From positions 1,426,001-1,490,000 of the forward strand of contig NZ_CP036348.1 of assembly GCF_007753095.1 (NCBI RefSeq): DNA of 64,000 bases, written 5' to 3'. A model generated the notes under the pieces. It had not been told where the DNA came from. It searched no databases and saw only the letters and a program-made list of their open reading frames with translations. Numbering within the stretch: position 1 is the first letter of the stretch; every line of letters begins with the position of its first letter. A program made the position numbers and the translations under genes. Below are positions 43,123 through 50,676 of this stretch, piece after piece. Origin of the DNA: Rosistilla carotiformis. GTDB lineage: Bacteria > Planctomycetota > Planctomycetia > Pirellulales > Pirellulaceae.

Positions 43123-46089
43123 TTAGGTGCGTCGTGTTTGGTTTAGCAGCGTCATCTGTTGGTTCATCAACTGCATCTGCTGTTGGATCACCGTTTGGGC
43201 GACGCTGGTCGTGTGAGTTGCCAGAGGTTGTTGCGGAACCGCCGTGGCAGCCTGTTGGGCGACCGGCGGTTCGGCAGCCACTTCGACGGCGGCGGGTTGC
43301 GGCGCCGGTCGTGGTTGCGGTTCGGGCTCCGGTGTTGCTGGCTTTTCGGTCGACGCAGCAACGTTCTGGTCGCGACGGGTTTGGCAACGCTGCAAGTCGG
43401 TTTCGAACGAATACCGTTGGCGTTCAAAGCGATACATAGGCAAGTGTAATCGCGATCTCAATTCACCCGCGTAGACTTTTGTCCAATCGAGCGTGACGCC
43501 TTGTTGCCACAACCGTCCAATCGTTGTAACCGTAAACCTTGTGTCGGTTGCCGTCTGGCTGACATGAGGCAGCGACGAAAGCACATGTTGGCGGTTCGTG
43601 TCCAACGGTTGCTGCCGCGCCAAGGTGCTCAAGGCTTGGTTGGGGCCAACTTCCAAGAGGACCAAATCGCCCGAATGCTGTGCGATCAATGCGGCCAAGG
43701 CGTCGGAGAAGCGAACCGGTTCGCGGATCTGACGCGCCCAATAGACCGGATCGGTCGCGGTGGCGGCATCCATCGGCAGCGCTGTCACCGAAGAAACGAT
43801 CGGGATCGTCGGCGGATGCAATTCGATTTTTCGGACTTCCTGTTCGAACGGCTCGATCGCCGCGTCCATCATGCGGGAATGGAATGCGTGGGAGGTTCGC
43901 AGCGTGCGACAGGCGATGCCTTCGCCGTGTCGGCCCGCTTCGATCTCGGCGGCGAAAGCCGTGACGGCTTCGCTTGGGCCGGAGACGACACAGAACGCGG
44001 GGCCGTTGCTCGCTGCAATCTCGAGCGCTTCTGGCAGCAACGGCTGCAAACGCTCCTCTGACAATTGGACCGCCAGCATCGAACCCGCTGGCAGCGACTG
44101 CATCAACCGGCCGCGAAGGGCTACCAGTCGAGCGGCATCTTCCATCGACATCACGCCGGCCAAGGCGGCGGCCGCGAATTCGCCAACGCTGTGCCCGATC
44201 AGCGTCGTCGGCTGGACGCCTAGCGATTGCCACCATTTTCCCAACGCCCAAGAGATCATGAAGAGCGCGGGCTGCGCGATTTCGGTTTGATCCAAGCGAT
44301 CGCTCGGCGGGGCGTCGGCGGCTGGAAAGACGAGCGTGCGAAGGTCGAGCTCCAGATGCGGCGTCAAGCATTCTGCACAGGCATCCAGATGTTCGGCGAA
44401 GACAGGTTCGGTTTCGTAGAGGGCGCGGGCCATGTCGATATGCTGCGATCCCTGGCCGGGGAACAGGAACGCAATCGGTGTCGCGGTGGCGCGATTGTCG
44501 ACGGTCGGCGCCTGCTTGGGGCTGCGCGAGCGGAGCGTTTCTACAGCTTCGGCTAGGTCGCTGGCGACGACGACACGTTTGTGGCGGAACGTCTTGCGGC
44601 CCACTTGCAGCGTGTGGCTGACGTCGGCCAGGTTCAGATCGTTGTTGTCGGCAAGGTGTTGCGCCAAGTCGTCGCTCATTTGATTGAGCGCGGAGAGCGA
44701 GCGAGCCGATAGTCGGATCAGATGGCAGGGACGCGACGACGCCAGCGATTCGGAAGCGGGAGCTTCTTCGATTACCAAGTGGGCATTGGTTCCACCGACA
44801 CCAAAGGAGCTGACGCCAGCGCGTCGCGGTCCGGTGAGAGATTCCCAATCGGTCAGTTCATCGTTGATGATAAATGGACTGTTAGCGAAGTCGATCTTCG
44901 GGTTGGGCGATTTGAAATGGAGCATCGGCGGGATCTGGCGATGCCGCAGTGCCAAGCTGGTTTTGATCACGCTGCTGACGCCTGCGGCGACATCCAGGTG
45001 CCCGACGTTGGTTTTTAGCGATCCGATCCGACAGAACTGCTTCTTGTCGGTCGTCTCGCGAAACGCTTCGGTCAACGCTGCGACTTCGATCGGATCGCCG
45101 ACGAGGGTGCCGGTTCCGTGGGCTTCGACGTAGCTGATCGTATCGGCGGTGATCCCCGCGCGGCGATGGGCCAGTTTGATCGCAGTCGATTGTCCGGAGA
45201 CGCTCGGCGCGGTGTAGCCCATTTTATCGCCGCCATCGTTGTTGACTCCCCAGCCGCGGATCACGGCATAGATGTCGTCGCGATCGGCGATCGCATCGCT
45301 CAGCCGTTTCAGCACGACGGCGCCAACTCCGTCGCCAAAGATCGTCCCGCAGGCGTCGGCGTCGAAGGTGCGACACGATCCATCGGGTGAAAGGATCGAG
45401 TCTTCGGTGTGCAGATATCCTTGCTGCTGCGGAAACGTGACGGTCACTCCGCCGCTGATCGCCATGTCGCACGAACGGGCCATCAGGTTTTCGCAAGCTT
45501 GCGAGATCGCCACCAGCGAAGTCGAACAAGCTGACTGAACGGCGACGCTTGGTCCACGTAAGTTCAGTTGGTAGGCGACTCGCGTGGCGAGATAGTCTTT
45601 GTCGTTGGAGATCTCCGCGGTCAAGCTGCCGCCGGGATACGAATCGGCCAGCGACTCGCGGAACTCCGCATCGGCGGCCAGTCGTGTGAAGATGTAAGTG
45701 TTCATGTGGCAACCGGCAAAGACACCGACGCGGCCGGGAGCTGCATCGGGGACGTAGCCGGCGTTTTCCATCGCGTGCCAGGCCATCTCCAAGAACAAGC
45801 GATGCTGCGGATCCATGTCGACAGCTTGCTTGGGATAGATGCCAAAGAATTGGGCGTCGAAGAAGTCGGCGTCTTTGACGACTGCGGCTCGCGGAACGTA
45901 ATTCGGATGCGATGGAAGGCTGCTGTTCGGGTTATGCCCCGCCGGGACGTCGGTTACCCCGCTGACACCGGCGGCCAAGTTTTCCCAAAACGCTGGGGCA
46001 TCTTCTGCACCAGGAAACCGTCCGGCGAGACCAATGATGGCAATACCGTCGACTGCCGGTGCGGAGTGTGGTTCCGAATCATTGTTCAT
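43123..46089 (-). CDS. Type I polyketide synthase: ketosynthase - acyltransferase
   Basis: A 988-residue protein. KS domain, residues about 14-440, with catalytic Cys188 (SACSTSL), His324 (EAHGTGT) and His364 (KTNVGHLDVAAG). AT domain, about 535-850, with GQGSQ at 545-549, nucleophile Ser634 (GHSVGEF) and HAFH at 734-737, the malonyl-CoA-type signature. A post-AT LPMYRFERQRYSFE segment follows. The Pro/Ala-rich tail ends in an amphipathic helix VAQTVIQQQMQLMNQQM resembling the one in the partner's linker, possibly a docking element. KR, DH and ER are absent, so the beta-keto group is left for the aminotransferase in the next gene. Confidence 0.95.
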   Translation of the reverse strand: MNNDSEPHSAPAVDGIAIIGLAGRFPGAEDAPAFWENLAAGVSGVTDVPAGHNPNSSLPSHPNYVPRAAVVKDADFFDAQFFGIYPKQAVDMDPQHRLFLEMAWHAMENAGYVPDAAPGRVGVFAGCHMNTYIFTRLAADAEFRESLADSYPGGSLTAEISNDKDYLATRVAYQLNLRGPSVAVQSACSTSLVAISQACENLMARSCDMAISGGVTVTFPQQQGYLHTEDSILSPDGSCRTFDADACGTIFGDGVGAVVLKRLSDAIADRDDIYAVIRGWGVNNDGGDKMGYTAPSVSGQSTAIKLAHRRAGITADTISYVEAHGTGTLVGDPIEVAALTEAFRETTDKKQFCRIGSLKTNVGHLDVAAGVSSVIKTSLALRHRQIPPMLHFKSPNPKIDFANSPFIINDELTDWESLTGPRRAGVSSFGVGGTNAHLVIEEAPASESLASSRPCHLIRLSARSLSALNQMSDDLAQHLADNNDLNLADVSHTLQVGRKTFRHKRVVVASDLAEAVETLRSRSPKQAPTVDNRATATPIAFLFPGQGSQHIDMARALYETEPVFAEHLDACAECLTPHLELDLRTLVFPAADAPPSDRLDQTEIAQPALFMISWALGKWWQSLGVQPTTLIGHSVGEFAAAALAGVMSMEDAARLVALRGRLMQSLPAGSMLAVQLSEERLQPLLPEALEIAASNGPAFCVVSGPSEAVTAFAAEIEAGRHGEGIACRTLRTSHAFHSRMMDAAIEPFEQEVRKIELHPPTIPIVSSVTALPMDAATATDPVYWARQIREPVRFSDALAALIAQHSGDLVLLEVGPNQALSTLARQQPLDTNRQHVLSSLPHVSQTATDTRFTVTTIGRLWQQGVTLDWTKVYAGELRSRLHLPMYRFERQRYSFETDLQRCQTRRDQNVAASTEKPATPEPEPQPRPAPQPAAVEVAAEPPVAQQAATAVPQQPLATHTTSVAQTVIQQQMQLMNQQMTLLNQTRRT

Positions 46090-46132
46090 ATTTCCGGGTG
46101 GATCCTAATTTAGAAAGAGGAGATGCGTCTAT

Positions 46133-47479
46133 TTAAATCGATCGGCTGATCTTGCCAGCGGAACGTTTGGATTTGGAGGCGTGAAAGCTGGCGTACCAGT
46201 TGCCGTGTCTGGAGTGTTTGGCGTGAAAGCCGCGGCCACGGGCGTTCCGGTGTCCCTGTCGCTCCTGGCGGGTTTGTTTACCGTCACTCTCGGTCGACAT
46301 GGCCATCGGCGCTGTCGCTGTGCCGGTCGTGGACGTCGTGTCATCGGTGACCGATGTCTCTTCATCGCTGGACGTTGTAGACTGGGCAACGACGTTGTCT
46401 TGATCGTCGCTGGCCGACGTGTCGCTCGTTTCCGATCCTGTGTCCGTGTCGGTTTCTGTAGCGGTTGTCGTCGAAGCTTCCGTGTTGCAGATCAAGACCT
46501 CTTCGGAGTTCGTTGTGTCTGAATCGGCTTCGGCGACCAAAACTTCGCTGTCGTCGATAACGTTTTCGTCGGTTGCGACTTCTTCGCTGGTGCTGTCGTC
46601 AGTGGCGACCGCGTCTTCGGTCGCGCCGGTGGAATCGGTTTCCGAGACCAGGACTTCACCGTCGTCGACGGTGGTTTCGTCGGTTGCGACTTCTTCGCTG
46701 GTGCTGTCATCGGTGGCGACCGCGTCTTCGGTCGCGCCGGTGGAATCGGTTTCCGAGACCAAGACTTCACTGTCGTCGGCGGTGGTTTCGTCGGTTGCGA
46801 CTTCTTCGCTGGTGCTGTCATCCGTGGCGACCGCATCTTTGGTCGCGCCGGTGGAATCGGTTTCCGAAACCAGGACTTCACTGTCGTCGGCGGTGTTTTC
46901 GTCGGTTGCGACTTCTTCGCTGGTGCTGTCGTCGTCGGTGGCAACCGCGTCTTCGGTCGCGCCGGTGGAATCGGTTTCCGAAACCAGGACTTCACTGTCG
47001 TCGGCGGTGGTTTCGTCGGTTGCGACTTCTTCGCTGGTGCTGTCGTCGTCGGTGGCAACCGCGTCTTCGGTCGCGCCGGTGGAATCGGTTTCCGAAACCA
47101 GGACTTCACTGTCGTCGGCGGTGGTTTCGTCGGTTGTGACTTCTTCGCTGGTGCTGTCGTCGTCGGTGGCAACCGCGTCTTCGGTCGTCTCGGTGGAATC
47201 GGTTTCCGAGACCGGGGCTTCGCTGTCGTCCGAATTCGAAGCTTGCGCTTCACCTTCGCTTGACATCTCGTGGGTGCTACGTGAGCAGACGACGGCGGAT
47301 GTGGAGGCTTGCGTCTCGGTGGACTCTTCCGACGTTTGATCGCTGTTTGTGTCGGCTGTTTCCTGAACGGAGGCGGAGCCCTGAGCGGAGGCGAAAGCCG
47401 ATGCGCTCAAAAGGGTGCGAGGTTCAAGTGTTTCACTGGCGTTGCGTCGGAGTCGGTTGGTGCGTTTGGGAAAATTCAT
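46133..47479 (-). CDS. Acidic tandem-repeat protein with an LEPRTLLSA N-terminus
   Basis: A 448-residue protein. The ATG at 47479 (MNFPKRTNRLRRN) is preferred over 47530. LEPRTLLSA at about residues 20-28 is the LEPR-type motif seen at the N-terminus of many planctomycete surface or exported proteins, after a basic RxLRR stretch. The body is very acidic: six units of 37-38 residues (VSETDSTGATEDAVATDD...), then Thr/Ser/Asp-rich sequence. The last 50 residues switch to a basic, His-rich tail (GRGFHAKHSRHGNWYASFHA). It ends 44 bases before the PKS KS-AT gene on the same strand, so co-transcription is plausible. Function is unknown. Confidence 0.75.
   Translation of the reverse strand: MNFPKRTNRLRRNASETLEPRTLLSASAFASAQGSASVQETADTNSDQTSEESTETQASTSAVVCSRSTHEMSSEGEAQASNSDDSEAPVSETDSTETTEDAVATDDDSTSEEVTTDETTADDSEVLVSETDSTGATEDAVATDDDSTSEEVATDETTADDSEVLVSETDSTGATEDAVATDDDSTSEEVATDENTADDSEVLVSETDSTGATKDAVATDDSTSEEVATDETTADDSEVLVSETDSTGATEDAVATDDSTSEEVATDETTVDDGEVLVSETDSTGATEDAVATDDSTSEEVATDENVIDDSEVLVAEADSDTTNSEEVLICNTEASTTTATETDTDTGSETSDTSASDDQDNVVAQSTTSSDEETSVTDDTTSTTGTATAPMAMSTESDGKQTRQERQGHRNARGRGFHAKHSRHGNWYASFHASKSKRSAGKISRSI
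46538..47212 (-). repeat. Six tandem 111-114-bp coding repeats
   Basis: Six in-frame units fill exactly 675 bases: three of 114 bases (38 aa) at the 5' end and three of 111 bases (37 aa) at the 3' end, the shorter ones missing one Asp codon from a GAC/GAT run (DDDST versus DDST). Several units differ by only a few bases. This suggests recent unit duplication and possible length variation between strains. Confidence 0.9.
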
Positions 47480-48000
47480 CGTTGGGGTCTTTGTAGATGC
47501 TTTGGGGGCGGTAACCTCGCCTCCATGCAACCAGGATCATTAACGCGTCATGCGTTGTCGTCATCTTGGTTACCTTGCGTTGGTAATCCTGGAAATACTA
47601 GGACGATCGCCACGGTTTTTCCAAAAAAACGGATCGTATTGGCTGAGTCCGGTGGGGATCGTTGTCCCCACATTCTTCTGCAGAGGGGTGCAGGAGAGGG
47701 GGGGCGTGTCGCGGAGGGCGAATGCCGTAAGGGAGCACTGGGGAGATGCTCGGTCTCCGCCCGGCGGGCGTGTTGCGTTGCCGCACCGCAGTGGCGCGGA
47801 TGTGGAGAATTTGCAACGCGGTTTGATGCGTCGCTGCATCAGCCGAGTTCCTGTTGAATGATCGCTTTTGTCTCTAAGTGCAACTACTGTAAAGGGTTAC
47901 GCTGTTTTTGTGAGGCTTTTTCGGCAGTCTGGCATCCATCGTGCTTTTATCCCCCTCCGTCCCACACACGATCCAATGCACCGGGAGAGAGGAAAACACC
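47480..48000. other. Divergent region upstream of the sigma factor and repeat-protein genes
   Basis: Both promoters should lie in these 521 bases. A GTGGGGA/TCCCCAC hairpin sits at 47652-47671. No open frame here has a good ribosome site, and I find no clear -35/-10 pair. Confidence 0.45.
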
Positions 48001-49563
48001 ATGGCAAAGAAAAGCACACGCAACCGCAACGATAACTTGGAATTCTTGGACGAGACCGAAGAATTCACAAGTCGCGTCGCATCGGACGACTTGAGTGAAG
48101 AGAATGAAGATCGCGACGAAAGCGGCGATCTGGTTCAGGAAGCGGATACCGATACGATCGACGATCCCGTGCGTATGTATCTGATGCAGATGGGGCAGAT
48201 CCCGTTGTTGACACGCGAAGAAGAGGTTGAATCGGCGATCAACATCGAATCGACCCGTGAAAAGTATCGCCATTGGATGTTGGCCACCGATTTCATCCTG
48301 CAAGGCGCCTGCAAGCTGTTGGAACAAGTGCGCGACGGTCAGTTGCGTCTTGACCGGACGATCGAAGTCAGCGTCACCAATGCGGTTGGAAAGCGAAACA
48401 TCCTGCGTCGGATTGGTCCTAACGTAAAAACAATCCGCCACCTGTTGTCGCTCAATCGTGCCGACTTCTACACCGCGATCAGCCTTCGCAACAGTGAAGA
48501 AGTGCGTCGGGCCGCTTGGAAAAAGTTGGTTCAACGCCGCAACAAGATCGTTCGGCTGGTTGAAGAAATGGACCTTCGCACCAATCGCCTGCAACCGCTG
48601 TTCGACAAATTGGCGGACATCAATGCTCGGATGCAAGAAATTCAAGCTCAATTGTTACAACCCTCGGTCGAAGACATGCCGGGCGTTCGTTCGCACGCCG
48701 AACTTCGCAAAGAGTTGCATTATTTGATGCGGATGACTTTCGAAAGTTCGGCAACGCTGAAGCGTCGCGTCGATCGAACCGAAATGCATCGTGAAACCTA
48801 TGATGCAGCGAAGCGAGTGTTGTCGGCTGGCAACCTGCGTTTGGTCGTTTCGATCGCCAAGAAGTATCGCAATCGTGGACTCAGCTTCTTGGATCTGATT
48901 CAAGAAGGGAACACGGGCTTGATGCGAGCGGTCGACAAATTCGAACACGCTCGCGGATACAAGTTCAGCACGTACGCGACATGGTGGATTCGGCAGGCGA
49001 TCACGCGAGCGATCGCCGATCAGAGTCGCACGATTCGCGTGCCAGTTCACATGATCGACACGATGAACAAAGTCCGTCAGATCACTCGCGATTTGGTACA
49101 AGAATTCGGTCGTGAACCGATGGCCGAAGAGATCGCCGATCGCGCAGGGTTGTCGTTGGATGATGCACGCGTGATCTTGAAGATGAGTCGTCAACCGCTT
49201 TCGTTGGACCAACCATTGGGCGATCACGAGGACAGCGCGTTTGGTGAGTTCTTGGAAGACTATCGCGACGACGATCCTTTGCACGAGACGAATCGCGACG
49301 CGTTGAAGGAACAGATCGAACAGGCAATGGAGACGTTGAACTATCGCGAACGCGAGATCTTGCGTCTGCGTTATGGCTTGGCCGACGGTTACACCTATAC
49401 ATTGGAAGAGGTCGGTAAGATCTTCCAAGTCACTCGCGAACGCGTTCGTCAGATCGAAAGCAAAGCGGTTCGCAAGCTACAACAGCCCTATCGCTCCAGT
49501 TCGCTGATCAGCTTTGTCGATGGCATCGATCCGATCTTGGTCGAACAATCGGCTTCGAAGTAG
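48001..49563 (+). CDS. rpoD: Primary RNA polymerase sigma-70 factor (RpoD/SigA)
   Basis: A 520-residue sigma factor with GGGAGAGG a few bases before the ATG at 48001 (MAKKSTRNR). Region 1.2 is [20 protein letters not shown]. An insert lies between 1.2 and 2 (about residues 85-250). Region 2 contains [20 protein letters not shown] and [19 protein letters not shown] (promoter -10 recognition). Region 3 and region 4.2 ([20 protein letters not shown], -35 recognition) are complete. The acidic N-terminus is short compared with E. coli region 1.1. It is the window's best housekeeping marker. Confidence 0.93.
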   Translation: MAKKSTRNRNDNLEFLDETEEFTSRVASDDLSEENEDRDESGDLVQEADTDTIDDPVRMYLMQMGQIPLLTREEEVESAINIESTREKYRHWMLATDFILQGACKLLEQVRDGQLRLDRTIEVSVTNAVGKRNILRRIGPNVKTIRHLLSLNRADFYTAISLRNSEEVRRAAWKKLVQRRNKIVRLVEEMDLRTNRLQPLFDKLADINARMQEIQAQLLQPSVEDMPGVRSHAELRKELHYLMRMTFESSATLKRRVDRTEMHRETYDAAKRVLSAGNLRLVVSIAKKYRNRGLSFLDLIQEGNTGLMRAVDKFEHARGYKFSTYATWWIRQAITRAIADQSRTIRVPVHMIDTMNKVRQITRDLVQEFGREPMAEEIADRAGLSLDDARVILKMSRQPLSLDQPLGDHEDSAFGEFLEDYRDDDPLHETNRDALKEQIEQAMETLNYREREILRLRYGLADGYTYTLEEVGKIFQVTRERVRQIESKAVRKLQQPYRSSSLISFVDGIDPILVEQSASK

Positions 49564-49584
49564 AACACGCAACGGAATCGCTTA

Positions 49585-49610
49585 AGAGGGGGCATTTCAA
49601 ATGCCCTCTC
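49585..49610 (+). terminator. Hairpin after the sigma-factor gene
   Basis: GAGGGGGCAT and ATGCCCTCTC pair with one mismatch around TTCAA, 21 bases past the stop. A second long-loop inverted repeat (GGCCACGTCTGC 49635-49646 with GCAGGCGTGGCC 49662-49673) is followed by a T-rich stretch and may be the real terminator. Confidence 0.5.
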
Positions 49611-49831
49611 ACCAATTCTCCTTTCCCGGAACGTGGCCACGTCTGCTTGTGGGACAACATTGCAGGCGTGGCCGCTTTCTTTTGTTCCAGCCTTGGATTG
49701 CCAGGGCGTATCCATCACAATGGTCATCTCGTCGTTCCCGTTGCGGTTGTTGAGTTTCGACTCGGCCGCTTCCTCAACTCACGCGGCGCACCGACTCCCC
49801 CTATTTCCCTTTTACACAAGAGTGATTTCAC

Positions 49832-50509
49832 ATGCGAAAACTGTTCACATCTGCCTTCCTGATGATGTTGGCCACCTGCAGCGTCGCCCCCACGATTGCC
49901 ATTGCGGACGACGGCTGGGTGTCGTTGTTCGACGGCAAATCGTTGACCGGCTGGACCCAGAAAAATGGCACCGCCACCTACGCGGTTGAAGACGGGACGA
50001 TTGTCGGCCGAACCGCCGTAGGAAGCCCCAATTCGTTTTTATGCAGCGACAAAGACTACGGAAACTTTGAACTCGAATTCGAAGTCAAGGTCGACAAGGG
50101 CTTGAACTCCGGAGTCCAAATTCGTTCCCAAACCAAGGAACAAGATGACAAGAAAAAGGGTTTCGGCCGTGTCAACGGACCGCAAGTCGAAATCGAAAGC
50201 GGACCGGCTGAAGCGGGCTATGTCTACGGTGAAGCCACCGGTCGCGGTTGGTTAACTCCAGCGGAACGACTCAAGCCCCACGACCACTTCGACAATGACG
50301 GTTGGAATAAATTCCGGATCGTCGCCAACGGACCTCGGATCCAAACTTGGATCAACGGCGAGATGATTGAAGACTTGACCGACGAACCGATCTTTGAAAC
50401 GCACCCTAGCGGTTTCATTGGCTTGCAAGTTCACGGGATCGGCAAAGACAAAGGTCCCTACCAAGTTGCCTGGCGCAACATCCGCGTCAAAGAACTCGCG
50501 GGCAAGTGA
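49832..50509 (+). CDS. Secreted DUF1080 (3-keto-disaccharide hydrolase-like) protein
   Basis: A 225-residue exported protein with a signal peptide (residues 1-25, ending TIAIADD). It is a single DUF1080 concanavalin-like domain, from WVSLFDGKSLTGWTQKNG, through VEDGTIVG, DYGNFELEFEVKVD, NSGVQIRS and VQIESGPAEAGYVYGE, to HPSGFIGLQVHGIG. The family is strongly expanded in planctomycetes; some members hydrolyse 3-keto-glycosides. It is convergent with the BY-kinase gene. Confidence 0.9.
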   Translation: MRKLFTSAFLMMLATCSVAPTIAIADDGWVSLFDGKSLTGWTQKNGTATYAVEDGTIVGRTAVGSPNSFLCSDKDYGNFELEFEVKVDKGLNSGVQIRSQTKEQDDKKKGFGRVNGPQVEIESGPAEAGYVYGEATGRGWLTPAERLKPHDHFDNDGWNKFRIVANGPRIQTWINGEMIEDLTDEPIFETHPSGFIGLQVHGIGKDKGPYQVAWRNIRVKELAGK

Positions 50510-50568
50510 TCCGTTTTACTTAGCTGTCGCGACGAGCTGCTAGGCTCGTCAGCGGTCTCCGTTCTCGA

Positions 50569-50596
50569 CTCGACCTTCTAGCATTGGAAGGTCGAG
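50569..50596. terminator. Bidirectional hairpin between convergent genes
   Basis: CTCGACCTTC and GAAGGTCGAG form a perfect 10-bp stem with an 8-base loop, midway between the DUF1080 gene and the convergent kinase gene. A weaker GACGAG/CTCGTC stem lies just before it. No strong T-run. Confidence 0.5.
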
Positions 50597-50676
50597 AGCT
50601 GAGAGGTTCTTGATCGGAGCCAATTGGATGGCCGTTGCAATTTAATGCCGTTGCAGGGCCTCGTTGCTACCTGTGA

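Noticed and set aside
46538-47212. The regular repeats briefly looked CRISPR-like.
   Set aside because: Units are 111-114 bases, contiguous without unique spacers and keep one reading frame, so they are coding repeats.
46419-47339. A Ser/Val-rich plus-strand frame over the acidic repeats.
   Set aside because: It is the antisense reading of the in-frame coding repeats; only the minus frame has a LEPR motif and a sensible start.
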